In this document: in pieces, positions 26,250-35,336 of the stretch | Layout: each line of letters opens with the position of its first letter | Numbering within the stretch: the stretch's first letter is position 1 | DNA from: Albidovulum sp. | GTDB lineage: Bacteria; Pseudomonadota; Alphaproteobacteria; Rhodobacterales; Rhodobacteraceae | Assembly (NCBI GenBank): GCA_028823855.1 | Contig: JAPPFL010000013.1 | Location: forward strand, 1-57,038 | Reading direction: 5' to 3' | DNA length: 57,038 nucleotides | Position numbers and translations under genes: made by a program | The notes under the pieces: model-generated | Databases searched by the model: none | The model's input: only the letters and a program-made list of their open reading frames with translations | What the model was told of the DNA's origin: nothing

Positions 26250-27608
26250 TTAGTCGATTTTTTCCAGTTCGGCGTTCAATTCGGCGACGGTCGAAGCCGC
26301 ATCGCGAACTCCGTCAATATATTCGCGAACCAATCGGTTGATGGCCTGGCTGTTGATGATTTTCGAAGCAAGCGACAACTGGCCTTCGGCAACGCCCCAG
26401 CGCTGCGCCACGTCCAATCCGCCGACGATTTCGTCGATCATGTCCTGGCTGTAGAGATCGCCGAGCGGAGCCTTGCGGTCGACGCCGACAGGAAGCGTTG
26501 ACCAAGCCTCCACGAATGCCGTCGGATTGTCGGCCGTTCCCCGGCGAACCGGGAATTTGCCCTCCGGCGCGATAGCTAGCGTGTCGGTATATCCCTCGTC
26601 CATGGCGTAGTTCACGAAAGCCATCGCCGCTTCAATGTCTGCGTCAGCCGTGATTCCGAAATACCTGACATCGCCCCATGCAGCGCCATCTGGATTCGAA
26701 GGCCCCGAAAAATTCGTCACGATTCCGGTTTTTGAAGCCAGTTCCGTCGATGTTGGATCGTCGTTGATCGTCGGAGGAGCGGAATCGCGAAGTCCCGCGA
26801 GTTCATCCAGAATGAATGGAGACCAGATAATCATCGCGGCTCGTCCGGCGAAATACAGTTCGCGCGACTGCTTCCAGTAAAGCTCGCCCGGCGGAGACGC
26901 TTCCGCGATCGCCTTGTAGAAATCCAGCACCTCAACAGTAGCGGCCTCGTCCAAAGGCTGGAAACCGTCCGCGCCGACCGGCGATACGCCGTTCGCAAGA
27001 AACACGTGCTCAAGCACCTGGCTCATGAAGTTCTCGTCCACTTTGGTCGCAGCGACGAATCCGTAAATGTCGGGAGGATTGTGCAGGCTTTCGATCGCAG
27101 CGAGGGCGCTCTCGTAGGATGTCGGCGCCGCCAGTCCGGCAGCATCGAATAGATCCTTCCGAAAGACAATCATCTGCGTCCAGCCGTCAACCGGAACCGC
27201 CGCATAGCCGTCTTCCGTCTTCGCCAATGCAAGCGCGCCGGGAGCAAAGGTATCGACGCCTAGCGCGTCGACGGCTTCCGTCGCCGCTTCCGAGTCAATT
27301 ATTCCCGCTTCGGTCCAAGGAAGTGCGTACTGAAGAGGGTGGTAAATCACGTCTGGAAGGTCGCCTGCAGCGAATGCCGCCGTCGCTCGCGTTCCAAGGT
27401 CGGACTCCGTGACGGGAATCACTTCGACCGAAATTCCGGATGATTCCTGGAAGGCATCGGCCATTGCCTGCTGCCTAGCCAGGCGCGCCGGCTGCTCTTC
27501 GGTTGTCCAGAAGCGAATATTCTGGGCGGAAACGGATGCCGGTGTCAGCGCGAGCGCCAACGCCGCTCCGCCCATCAGGGCCAAAAGCCCGGATTTTTGC
27601 AAAGTCAT
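26250..27608 (-). CDS. Sugar ABC transporter substrate-binding protein (operon with GH63 hydrolase)
   Basis: Family-1 solute receptor of 452 residues with a Sec signal peptide (about 1-28, ending VSAQN). Typical blocks of CUT1 receptors are seen: IRFWTTEEQPARLARQQAMA, GISVEVIPVTESDL, YAVPVDGWTQMIVFRKDLFD and MAFVNYAMDEGYTD. It binds the glycoside in the periplasm and hands it to the two permeases; glucosyl- or mannosylglycerate is inferred from the neighbouring hydrolase. The ATG at 27608 follows GGAGAA and overlaps the lacI-family stop codon, so receptor and regulator share one transcript. Confidence 0.92.
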   Translation of the reverse strand: MTLQKSGLLALMGGAALALALTPASVSAQNIRFWTTEEQPARLARQQAMADAFQESSGISVEVIPVTESDLGTRATAAFAAGDLPDVIYHPLQYALPWTEAGIIDSEAATEAVDALGVDTFAPGALALAKTEDGYAAVPVDGWTQMIVFRKDLFDAAGLAAPTSYESALAAIESLHNPPDIYGFVAATKVDENFMSQVLEHVFLANGVSPVGADGFQPLDEAATVEVLDFYKAIAEASPPGELYWKQSRELYFAGRAAMIIWSPFILDELAGLRDSAPPTINDDPTSTELASKTGIVTNFSGPSNPDGAAWGDVRYFGITADADIEAAMAFVNYAMDEGYTDTLAIAPEGKFPVRRGTADNPTAFVEAWSTLPVGVDRKAPLGDLYSQDMIDEIVGGLDVAQRWGVAEGQLSLASKIINSQAINRLVREYIDGVRDAASTVAELNAELEKID

Positions 27609-28741
27609 AAAGTTTTCTCCTTTTGTGGTGATTGCAAGTAAGCGGCTTCGCGGAGGCGAGCCGCGAGTTGTTCGCTATCGAGCTTGGCGATGCCGTCGGA
27701 TTCTCTTTCCACAAGCGTCGCCGATTCGAATTCGCGAAGACTTTCGGGAACTGCGCCCCGGATGCGCTCAATTAATAGATACGCGAGTCTTCCGCCGGCC
27801 TTTTGACGGTCTACCGAATAGGTTGTCAGAGGCGGCTTAACTAGCTTACCTTCCGGAATTCCGTCATATGCGATGACGGAGACGTCCTCTCCGATCGAAA
27901 GGCCAAGACGGTCCGCCACCTGGTAGAGGCCCAGCGCGGCGGAATCGAGGGCGTAGACAAAAGCTGTCGGAGGATCGCGGAGAACGAGAAGAGCCTCGGC
28001 AGCCTTCGCTCCGTCAGCCGACACCAATGCATCGCTCTTTACCAAATCCTCATCGTACCGAAGCCCGCACTTTCGCAGCCCTTCGCAGTATCCGGAGAGT
28101 CTCAGAATGCTGTAGTAGAATTCGGATCCGCCGTTGACGAACGCAATGCGACGATGCCCAAGCCGGTTCAGTCGCAATACCGCACCTTCCATCGCCAGTT
28201 CGCCGAGTATGTCGTACCAGGCGCAGCCGCTGCTGTCGGCGGTTCGTCCGTAAAGGACATAGGGCACCCCTTCGACCTTCAGGAATTCGATCCTTGGATC
28301 CTTTGTCAGAGTGCGCGGAAGAATGAATCCGTCCGCCTTCCTTTCCTTGACCAGCCTCGCCAGAGTCTGGATCGTGCCGTCGTCGGAGTCCGAGGTCGCC
28401 AAGGTCAGAGTCCAGCCTTCGTCCGTAGCCGCCTGGGATACGGCCGACAGGAAACTAGCCAGAAACGGCCGGTGCGCGTCGTGTTCGTAGGTTTGAAGGA
28501 TGAATCCGATCGACCTAACGATCCCCGTCTTTATTGCCTGAGCCTGGCTAAGCGGGCTGTAATCCAAGAATCGAGCGGCTCTTTCGACCCTTGCTCGCGT
28601 CGGCGCCGAAATATCCGGGTAGCCGTTGAGAGCGCGTGACACCGTTCCCTTCGAATGGCCGACGTGCGCAGCAACATCGGCAATGGTGGTCCGCCTCGAA
28701 CCCTTTTCGATCGCTTTGCCTTGTCGGCCTGAGGCGCCCAT
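27605..28741 (-). CDS. LacI-family transcriptional regulator
   Basis: Repressor of about 378 residues. The LacI helix-turn-helix is RRTTIADVAAHVGHSKGTVS with RALNGYPDIS behind it; the periplasmic-binding-protein-like effector domain follows (SIGFILQTYEHDAHRPF, GFILPRTLT, RLNRLGHRRIAFVNGGSEFY, DVSVIAYDGIPEGKLVKPPL). The C-terminal tail (about 325-378) is longer than in LacI. The start is ambiguous: ATG at 28741 or ATG at 28777; the latter lies only 6 bases from a perfect operator. It is the first gene of the GH63/transport operon and very likely represses its own transcript until the imported glycoside or a derivative binds. Confidence 0.92.
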   Translation of the reverse strand: MGASGRQGKAIEKGSRRTTIADVAAHVGHSKGTVSRALNGYPDISAPTRARVERAARFLDYSPLSQAQAIKTGIVRSIGFILQTYEHDAHRPFLASFLSAVSQAATDEGWTLTLATSDSDDGTIQTLARLVKERKADGFILPRTLTKDPRIEFLKVEGVPYVLYGRTADSSGCAWYDILGELAMEGAVLRLNRLGHRRIAFVNGGSEFYYSILRLSGYCEGLRKCGLRYDEDLVKSDALVSADGAKAAEALLVLRDPPTAFVYALDSAALGLYQVADRLGLSIGEDVSVIAYDGIPEGKLVKPPLTTYSVDRQKAGGRLAYLLIERIRGAVPESLREFESATLVERESDGIAKLDSEQLAARLREAAYLQSPQKEKTL

Positions 28742-28782
28742 ATCCGAGTTCCGATTCTCCCCCGATTCGCCAACCATAGCTT

Positions 28783-28798
28783 CCGAAACCGGTTTCGG
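28783..28798. promoter_or_regulatory. LacI-type operator
   Basis: CCGAAACCGGTTTCGG, a perfect 16-base palindrome with the central CG typical of LacI-family sites. It sits directly upstream of the lacI-family gene and just downstream of its predicted -10 box, where a bound repressor would block initiation of the whole operon. Confidence 0.75.
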
Positions 28799-28803
28799 CA
28801 AGC

Positions 28804-28834
28804 AATATGCGCTGGATTCAGTAATTTTTTTCAA
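28804..28834 (-). promoter_or_regulatory. putative promoter of the lacI/GH63 operon
   Basis: On the minus strand TTGAAA (28834-28829) and CATATT (28809-28804) are spaced 19 bases apart, slightly long for sigma-70. The predicted start of transcription falls inside the palindrome at 28783-28798. Confidence 0.4.
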
Positions 28835-29393
28835 TTCGCCGAATTTTTGGGTCGGAGCGAGCCGAGATCGGCTGCCGAATTCCGGCTTGACTGAGTGTTT
28901 CAAAATATTTCGCTGAGCACTTGGAGCGTCTTGCGCGTCATCCGACGCATTTGAAATCATACCGATTCTGTGCTCGTCGAACCGCGTGGATGCCCATTGC
29001 CGTTTTCGAGCGGTATCGGACGGCGGACCCATCGTCGGTGGGAGTATTTGGCGAAAGCCTGTCAATGGCAGTAAGTTGCGGTGTCCTGGGCTTGCGGAAA
29101 ATCGGCCGGCCTAGCGAGAAAGGGCGCCTTCCATGGGCGCGACGAACTCTCGCTATTCCTCGACGCTCGCAATTCCGGGTCTTACGCGGGTCCCATGCAG
29201 AATGCTCGTTGCATTCAATCCTTGCCGAAAATCTAGGGCGCGAGCGCGCGGGCCGACCCGCGCGCGGTTCAACCGGGAATTTGGACGAGGTAGGATTGAC
29301 CGCTTTTCAATCGCTTGCATGCCATGGCCTTCACGACGTTCTGTCCCGCTCTTGAAGAATTATCGCGCCCTAGCCGTTTTTCCCTCGTTGCGG
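28835..29393. other. gap, nothing recognised
   Basis: About 560 bases between the promoter of the lacI-type operon and the 3' end of the iron-dependent dehydrogenase gene. No family motif or clear terminator is visible. Confidence 0.45.
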
Positions 29394-30461
29394 TCAGCTG
29401 CGATGTATGTAGGCATTGGCCAGGCGACGCTTCAGATCGGCAATAAATCCCCGCGATATCGCGGCATCGTGCGCGATCGAGTGCCATAGGCCAACCTCGT
29501 TGACATAGCTACGCATCGCCCTGAGCCCGTCTTCGAACTGGTTCCAGGTCAAGCCCATGGCCTCGGGCCTGATATCAAGACCGATAGAGGCAATCGTATC
29601 GAGCATCTCCTCGGCGCCGTCCTCGTGCAGCATCGAGCCAACGATCACGCCAAGGCCAACGGGTTGACCATGAAGGAACTTTTTTCCCGTCAAATTTTCG
29701 AGCGTGTAAAACAGAAAATGATCCGTGCCTTCGATATGGCGCGGGCACCAGCCGGCGCCATGGTAGCTCGTGCCCCATTTTAGGCCGTCGACAAGCGCGT
29801 TGATGCCGCGGTCGTTCATGGCCCGAATGTTGTCGACATTTTCGACGATGGTTCTAACTTTGGCGAGGGATCGGCGTGCCAGGAATTCGTCGTAGCGCCA
29901 TTTCGCTTCGACCTTCCCCTCCCGTTCGGCATACCGCCAGTCCAGCACTCCCGTATGAAAGCAGAGGACGTCGCCGATGCCCGACCAGTTCAGCGCGGGT
30001 GGACAAGCGGCTAGCACGTCGTAGTCGATGTAGATCGCCTGCGGGACGGCCCAACCCCGATAGACGACCTTTCCCTCCTGGCGGACCCCTGCGCGCTGGC
30101 CGTATACGGCGTTGACCGAGAGTGCGGTCGGCGCTTGAAAAAAGGGCAGATTCTTCCGCCAGGAAAAATACTTCGCAACGTCGAGCGCCTGGCCGCCGCC
30201 CAGACCGACTATGGCGCGGAAGGAGCCAAGCGATGCAGCATCTCGCTCCAGGTCGGCCTGTTCGATTGAACTGCAGAAATAAGGGCTGCAGTCGGCACCG
30301 TCAAAATGGCGGCCGAAGATTGGCCAAAGATCGTCCATCGTAACCACGAGAAATGGGGGATTAACGAAGTTCCGGAACTCTTCGAGCAATCCGCGGCCGA
30401 AGATGGTTGGAAAACCGTATTCGAGTTCACGGTTCAAGGCCGGAGCGCAGTGGTCAGCCAT
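29394..30461 (-). CDS. Iron-dependent polyol dehydrogenase, sn-glycerol-1-phosphate-dehydrogenase-like (paralogue 1)
   Basis: Protein of 355 residues in the iron-containing alcohol dehydrogenase / glycerol-1-phosphate dehydrogenase superfamily. The nucleotide-binding motif is VGLGGGQALDVAKYFSWRKN. The expected three metal ligands are present: Asp in SGIGDVLCFHTGV, His in GWCPRHIEGTDH and His in KFLHGQPVGLG. Such enzymes oxidise or reduce a phosphorylated or free polyol using NAD(P). About half of its residues match the second copy at 35333-36376. A GGAGGA site precedes the ATG at 30461. It lies downstream of the 31.8-39.5 kb operon on the same strand, separated by 1.35 kb of decayed sequence. 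Actual substrate unknown. Confidence 0.85.
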   Translation of the reverse strand: MADHCAPALNRELEYGFPTIFGRGLLEEFRNFVNPPFLVVTMDDLWPIFGRHFDGADCSPYFCSSIEQADLERDAASLGSFRAIVGLGGGQALDVAKYFSWRKNLPFFQAPTALSVNAVYGQRAGVRQEGKVVYRGWAVPQAIYIDYDVLAACPPALNWSGIGDVLCFHTGVLDWRYAEREGKVEAKWRYDEFLARRSLAKVRTIVENVDNIRAMNDRGINALVDGLKWGTSYHGAGWCPRHIEGTDHFLFYTLENLTGKKFLHGQPVGLGVIVGSMLHEDGAEEMLDTIASIGLDIRPEAMGLTWNQFEDGLRAMRSYVNEVGLWHSIAHDAAISRGFIADLKRRLANAYIHRS

Positions 30462-31158
30462 CGCGCAGTTCCTCCAATTTCATCCATTGTCAGGTCTAGC
30501 TCGGGGTCCAATTTCCTCGCCGGAACGACGGCAGGCTCGGGATGGCGACCCGGCGGCGCGACCGCCCAATCTCCCCGGCGCGCTACGCGCGGCGAAGCGG
30601 CGCACGCGGGATTCTCCCCCGTAACGGCGGAAACTGGCTTGAATTCGCCTGCGGCAAGTTTTTTCCCAATGCCGAACGCGGCCGCTTGGAAGCGGCTGAA
30701 GGCCTCGGTGAACGGCGAACGCGGGGAGGCGGCGGTCGCAGGCGCAAGCGTGGCAACACGCCTGCGTTCGCCCCCGGATTTGAGACTTGCAACTGGCCCG
30801 TCGGCGCAATGAACCTGCACCGCGATTTTCGCCATTATCGAGCGCGTCTTCTTTGAAATTGCCGCGACCGGACCAGTCGTCCCCCATAGACGCGCCTGCG
30901 TTGACGTTCAAATTGAAGATACCGGCCTTTGCGAAACCGGTTTTTCGCTGATTCAGTTCGTAACGCATAAAGCGGCGGGCAAGACCCGGAGTCCGTTCAT
31001 GGAAAAGATGCGACAAAATGGCCGGTCCGGCGTTTTGGGGCACGGCGGCATGCTGCGCGAGGGATTCGGCGACTGACAGCGTTGAACCGATGGACGCGAA
31101 TTCGGATGCGGCCGATTTATTCGCTTTCCAAGCCGACCTGTCGCGCTCCGCACTCATG
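30462..31158. other. 697-base gap, probably decayed gene
   Basis: Several long frames are open on the minus strand (about 30434-30835 and 30480-31157), but none shows a family motif and they overlap each other. Given the decayed gene immediately before it, this may be another lost operon member; I cannot say which. Confidence 0.4.
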
Positions 31159-31790
31159 TCAAATCAGGCTCATGAGCGGTTTCAACGCCGTGTTGCCTGG
31201 GCAGGCTCGGCGGATCGGCAGGTGCCGCGCCGCATGCAATGGCGCCCCCTCCCGTTCGGCTGCGTCGGCTTCTCGTGGATATTTTAAGCGTGCGTTGGCT
31301 AGCACTAAGCGGCGCCCGCGAGATGCAAGTGCGGTTGGCCGCCGGGTCGGCGTTTCAACGCGGAAATTGTCCGACCGGTCCGGCAAGAATCGGGAAACGC
31401 AGCCGCCATCCCAATGCGCAGACCAAAGTCCGCTTTCGCTGCCGTCGATCATGCCCTCGGGGTACCCTTTCGGTTCCGAAGCGCGGGCAAAATTAGAACG
31501 ATACCCAATCCTGCCAAGGCTGGGACCAATTCGGGCAACAAAGATCGTTCGCACGGGAGAGTCCGCGAAATGGATGCGCGCCCCGCTTGCGTCAAATGCC
31601 AGGCCGTTGAAAACTGCAAATAACCGCGCCATCGGTTCAAGAGTTTTCCCAAGCAGCCACATTCGCCCCAATGGCTCTTCCTCTTCGTATCGCCGATAGA
31701 TGCGCCATGCGCGGCATTCCGGAACATCGAGCCGCAGCAAGCTGCCGGTCTCCCTGTCGGGCCGGATTCCATCGACCGGGGACGTTGAGG
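31159..31790 (-). pseudogene. SMP-30/gluconolactonase-family remnant
   Basis: The frame reads through landmarks of the SMP-30/LRE beta-propeller lactonases in the right order: a degenerate lead-in (EEEEPLGRMWLLG), NGLAFDASGARIHFADSPVR, then GYPEGMIDGSESGLWSAHWD followed by GGCVSRFLPD, then a PTRRPTALAS block. Relatives have NGLAFSPDGRTMYFADS, PDGxxVDxEGxLWVAxWGG and RPTxxAFGG at these places. About 10 residues are missing before NGLAF, and the N- and C-terminal blades are absent or unrecognisable. A working enzyme would hydrolyse a sugar lactone to the acid. It follows the SDR gene of the same operon by 20 bases, so the pathway probably once included a lactonase step. Confidence 0.65.
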
Positions 31791-31809
31791 CCGTATGGGA
31801 GTTCGATCA

Positions 31810-32580
31810 TCAATATGTCGCGCTCAGCCCGCCGTCGACATTGATGGTTTGGCCGGTGATATAGCGGCTGAGGCAAGAGAGCAGGAAGACAAAAGCTCCG
31901 GCACAATCTTCCGGCTTTCCGGGACGGCGCAGCGGGATGCGTCCCGCCTCGATGTAATGCGTTCGAAAATCTTCGAGTTCGTGCTCGTGCGCTCCGTCCT
32001 CGGTCAGGGCCATGCGCGTGTCGATGAATCCGGGCGCCACTGCATTGACCCTTAGGCCTTCCCCTCCGAAATCGACCGCCATTGCGCGCGTAAGGCTTAG
32101 CAGGCCGCCTTTCGCCGTGGCGTAGGCCGCCGAATTCGGGACGCCGAAGAATGCTTGCGTCGACAGCGTGTTGACGATCGAGGGCGAAGGCGAGCGGCGC
32201 AGCAGCGGTAGAGCGCACTGCGTAACGCGCAGAGCGCCGGTCAGATTGACATCTAGCACCTGTGTCCACCGGTCCTCCGTCACCTTTGAAGCGTGGTTGC
32301 AATCGAGAATGGCGGCGTTGTTGACAAGACCGTCGAGTCCATCCCAGTCGCCGATGGAGTTCATCGCCGACTCTATGCTTGAGGAATCGGTCACATCCAT
32401 CTCCGCCGCACGCAAGCGACGGTCTCGGTTGCCTAGACGGGCAGCCGCACCCGACAGCGCCGCGGCATCGCAGTCCGCGATTAAAACGCGAGCGCCTTCG
32501 AAGAGGCATTTCTCGGCGACGGCATATCCGATTCCGCGAGCCGAGCCCGTTACGAGTATGCGCTTGCAGTCAAGAAGCAT
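31810..32580 (-). CDS. SDR-family NAD(P)-dependent oxidoreductase
   Basis: Classical short-chain dehydrogenase of 256 residues: cofactor motif VTGSARGIGYAVAE, NNAAIL, catalytic Ser in NTLSTQAFF, YxxxK as YATAKGG, and the C-terminal GQTINVDGG. An Asp after the second strand (LIADCDAAAL) suggests NAD rather than NADP preference. It oxidises or reduces a secondary alcohol on a sugar, polyol or derivative. ATG at 32580 overlaps the previous gene by 11 bases, which fixes the start (the frame extends further upstream inside that gene). It is the last intact gene of the operon. Confidence 0.92.
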   Translation of the reverse strand: MLLDCKRILVTGSARGIGYAVAEKCLFEGARVLIADCDAAALSGAAARLGNRDRRLRAAEMDVTDSSSIESAMNSIGDWDGLDGLVNNAAILDCNHASKVTEDRWTQVLDVNLTGALRVTQCALPLLRRSPSPSIVNTLSTQAFFGVPNSAAYATAKGGLLSLTRAMAVDFGGEGLRVNAVAPGFIDTRMALTEDGAHEHELEDFRTHYIEAGRIPLRRPGKPEDCAGAFVFLLSCLSRYITGQTINVDGGLSATY

Positions 32581-33778
32581 CGCGTTCCCCCGGCCATGAC
32601 AAGACAGAGGCTTCCCGGATGCTCTTCGCATCGCTCCATGTCATCCGGCGGCCGTATCCGGCCGTTTTTGCGCGATCGACTTCTTCGACTATGGCTTCCG
32701 CCACCGTCTCGGCTTCGTCGTCGGTGACGTTGCAGGGGTCCAGATAGATCTCCTGGCGCTCGACCAGCCCGTCACGCACTGCGATCCGGGGGCGGCGCGC
32801 GGCCAACCGGTCGGCGAGCTCCCACGCGTGGATTCCCGCGGTTGCCGGCGCAACGGTGATTCGAACTCGGGAAATGGGGTTGCCGGTCCAGTCCGCATGG
32901 GAATCGAGCGACAGTCCCGGCAGGCCGGATAGCGCCCGCATCCAGAATGCTACGCGGGCGTTTTCCGCAGCTCGTACCGCAGCGTGGTCGCGCTTTTCCC
33001 ATATCTCCAGCGCCGCCATGGCGCCAACGACGCTTTCCTTGCCTGCCTTCATTGTTCGCCCGATGCCGCGATGCTGGAGATATGTTGCTCGGATCATGTC
33101 CGATTTGCCGGCGACTATGCCGCTGGTCACGCCCGAGAGAAACTTGTGGCCGGAATAGATCGCCGCAGCGGCGCCGAGCGAGACGGGACCGGTCAGGTCG
33201 TACTCGGACGCCATGTCCACGATGACTGGCACGTCGTAGTCGCGGCAAATTCTGATGAATACATCCATCGGCAGCTCATTTTCGCGAGCCGCATGGTGCG
33301 AAACGACGTACATTGCCGCCGCGGCGCCATTTTCAAGCGCATCGCGCAGATGCCATGTCTCGCAGGCGTTGACGGCACCAACAGGCACGACGTCGGCTCC
33401 GGCCAGACGGATCGCCTGGTCGACCGGCGCGCCGTAGTTGACGATATGGCCCGTCGGCAATACCACGCGGCGCTCTCCTTCAGACCGAGGCAGAGATTCG
33501 ATCCGGGAAAGGTTCGTTCCCGTTAGGCAAGCGGCGACGGTCTGCGTCATCGCAGCAGCGGAGCACGCGGTTACGCAGCCAGCCTCGGCGCCCGTCACCC
33601 TTGCGATGATAGCGCCGGCCCTGGACTGCAGTTCGTCCATGTCTACAAACGCGCCAAGGATGCGATCCACCGGCGCGCGCGCCTCGGCGGGTACGCGAGA
33701 CGCTCCAAGAAACGTCATTGTGCCGGACGCGTTTATGACTGGCGTAAGGTCCCAACGTTCAAAAGGATTGCCATTCAT
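32570..33778 (-). CDS. SelA-fold PLP enzyme (D-glucosaminate-6-phosphate ammonia-lyase-like)
   Basis: Fold-type I pyridoxal-phosphate protein of 402 residues in the L-seryl-tRNA(Sec) selenium transferase-like family, whose catabolic members such as DgaE remove ammonia from amino sugar acids. The N-terminus VINASGTMTFLGASRVPAEA is the family opening, AGCVTACSAAAMTQTVAACL the PLP-phosphate region, and YSGHKFLSG contains the Schiff-base Lys. True SelA is longer (about 460) and linked to selB, which is absent. Genes are overlapped on both sides (ATPase by 4 bases, SDR by 11). With RidA in the same operon, a dehydration/deamination producing a reactive enamine or imine is likely. Substrate unknown; some relatives are aldolases or racemase-like. 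Confidence 0.82.
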   Translation of the reverse strand: MNGNPFERWDLTPVINASGTMTFLGASRVPAEARAPVDRILGAFVDMDELQSRAGAIIARVTGAEAGCVTACSAAAMTQTVAACLTGTNLSRIESLPRSEGERRVVLPTGHIVNYGAPVDQAIRLAGADVVPVGAVNACETWHLRDALENGAAAAMYVVSHHAARENELPMDVFIRICRDYDVPVIVDMASEYDLTGPVSLGAAAAIYSGHKFLSGVTSGIVAGKSDMIRATYLQHRGIGRTMKAGKESVVGAMAALEIWEKRDHAAVRAAENARVAFWMRALSGLPGLSLDSHADWTGNPISRVRITVAPATAGIHAWELADRLAARRPRIAVRDGLVERQEIYLDPCNVTDDEAETVAEAIVEEVDRAKTAGYGRRMTWSDAKSIREASVLSWPGERDAS

Positions 33779-34824
33779 GTCAGTCGCTCCCCTGTCGCCG
33801 TCTCGAAAGAATGCAGACAGTCGAAGCGGAGAGCCAGCGAGACCGTTTGGCCTGACTGCACCGTCTCGGCGATACGGCCGCCAGTCCGCGCAGTCAAGGA
33901 CGTGCCGCGAGCGTTCCTCAGATGGATCAGCACTTCGTGCCCCAGATCCTCGATCCGCGTCACTCGGGCATCGCCGATGGGAACTGCGCCGTCGTCGGAT
34001 TCGACAAGCAAGTGCTCGGGCCTGATTCCCAATTTGCCGGTGCGGTCATGTGCAATTCCTACCGTCGGGTCGCAGTCTCCCAGCAGATCGCCGGGCTCGA
34101 GGAGGTTCATGCGCGGACTGCCGATAAAGCCGGCGACGAAGGTGTTGGCGGGACGCCTGTACAACTCGGTCGGCGAACCGAGCTGCATGATGCAACCCTT
34201 GTTCATGACAGCGATCCGGTCGCCCATCGTCATCGCTTCGACCTGGTCGTGAGTAACGTAGACTGTCGTAGTGCTGAGCTTGCGCTGCATCTCGATTATT
34301 TCCCCGCGCATCTGAACCCTGAGTTCAGCATCCAGATTCGAAAGCGGTTCGTCAAAAAGAAAGGCGTTCGGCTTTCGGATCATGGCGCGTCCGAGCGCGA
34401 CGCGCTGGGCTTGGCCCCCTGAGAGTTGACGCGGCTTGCGATCCAGCAAGTCGCCGAGTCCCAGCAAGCCCGTAACGCGGTCGACCTCGCTTGCAACGGT
34501 AGCCGAGTCGGTCTTGCGAACTCGCAAGCCGAAGGACAGGTTCTCGCGAACCGACATGTTGGGAAAAAGCGCATAGGATTGGAAAACCATCGAAATGTTT
34601 CGCTCGGCGGGCAAAAGCTCGTTTGCGCGTTTGCCGGCGATGAGAAGCTCGCCCGAGGTGATTCGCTCCAGCCCCGCGATCATTCTAAGCGTCGTCGATT
34701 TCGCGCAGCCGGACGGCCCGACCAGGACCATGAACTCGCCGTCGTGAATGCGCAGGTCGAATCCCGTGATCACTTCGACGTCGCCGTAGTGCTTTCCGAC
34801 GCCTCGAAAACGGATTTCGCTCAA
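33775..34824 (-). CDS. CUT1-type sugar ABC transporter, ATP-binding protein (UgpC-like)
   Basis: ATPase of 349 residues for the transporter encoded upstream in this operon. Walker A is GPSGCAKST with Ala in place of the usual last Gly, a variation seen in some UgpC-type proteins. Signature LSGGQAQR, Walker [13 protein letters not shown] and switch [16 protein letters not shown] are intact. The C-terminal OB region includes FIGSPRMNLLEPGD and LGIRPEHLL. It overlaps its neighbours by 4 bases on both sides, so it is made in step with RidA and the PLP enzyme. Confidence 0.95.
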   Translation of the reverse strand: MSEIRFRGVGKHYGDVEVITGFDLRIHDGEFMVLVGPSGCAKSTTLRMIAGLERITSGELLIAGKRANELLPAERNISMVFQSYALFPNMSVRENLSFGLRVRKTDSATVASEVDRVTGLLGLGDLLDRKPRQLSGGQAQRVALGRAMIRKPNAFLFDEPLSNLDAELRVQMRGEIIEMQRKLSTTTVYVTHDQVEAMTMGDRIAVMNKGCIMQLGSPTELYRRPANTFVAGFIGSPRMNLLEPGDLLGDCDPTVGIAHDRTGKLGIRPEHLLVESDDGAVPIGDARVTRIEDLGHEVLIHLRNARGTSLTARTGGRIAETVQSGQTVSLALRFDCLHSFETATGERLT

Positions 34825-35336
34825 CGGATCGGCTTTCGTTCGCTGGAAAACGAGACGATGGCTTCGATTTCAACGGTGATGTTGCCGGGGAGCGAACTCA
34901 TGCCTACCGCAGCGCGCGCGTGGCGTCCTCGGCGACCGAACACGTCGCAGAACAAATCGGAACATCCGTTGATGACAGCCGGATGCTCGGTGAATTCAGG
35001 CACCGCGTTGACCATGCCGAATACCCGCCGGACATGCACGACGCGGTCGAGCGACCCAAGCATTTCCTTCATCGCAGCAATCAATACCAGCCCGGTGCGA
35101 CGAGCGCGAAAGGTCGCCTCCTCGACATCCACATCTTTGCCCACTTTGCCCGTAGCGAGAGTACCGTCCTCCAATATCGGACCCTGGCCCGAAAGATAGA
35201 GTCGGGTTCCGTCGATGGATCCGATTTCGTAATTTCCGATCGGCGCGGGCACCGCGGGCAGCGTCAAGCCAAGAGCGGCGAGCCGCTCTTCGGGTTTATC
35301 GATCCCTGTGATCGGGGTTCGTCCGCGCTGGTTCAT
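34821..35336 (-). CDS. RidA-family (YjgF/YER057c/UK114) deaminase-like protein
   Basis: Protein of 171 residues, longer than canonical RidA (about 130) and closer to the extended subgroup. RidA proteins hydrolyse reactive enamines and imines released by PLP enzymes, giving the 2-oxo acid and ammonia. Visible landmarks are LYLSGQGPILEDGTL in the N-terminal half and the C-terminal block ARAAVGMSSLPGNITVEIEA, whose Arg binds the carboxylate of the substrate. It overlaps both neighbours by 4 bases. Sitting between the dehydrogenase and the transporter ATPase, near a SelA-fold PLP enzyme, it probably clears or processes the product of that enzyme. Confidence 0.9.
   Translation of the reverse strand: MNQRGRTPITGIDKPEERLAALGLTLPAVPAPIGNYEIGSIDGTRLYLSGQGPILEDGTLATGKVGKDVDVEEATFRARRTGLVLIAAMKEMLGSLDRVVHVRRVFGMVNAVPEFTEHPAVINGCSDLFCDVFGRRGRHARAAVGMSSLPGNITVEIEAIVSFSSERKPIR

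Noticed and set aside
30434-31157. overlapping frames that might be a kinase or aldolase remnant
   Set aside because: No conserved motif could be found in any frame.
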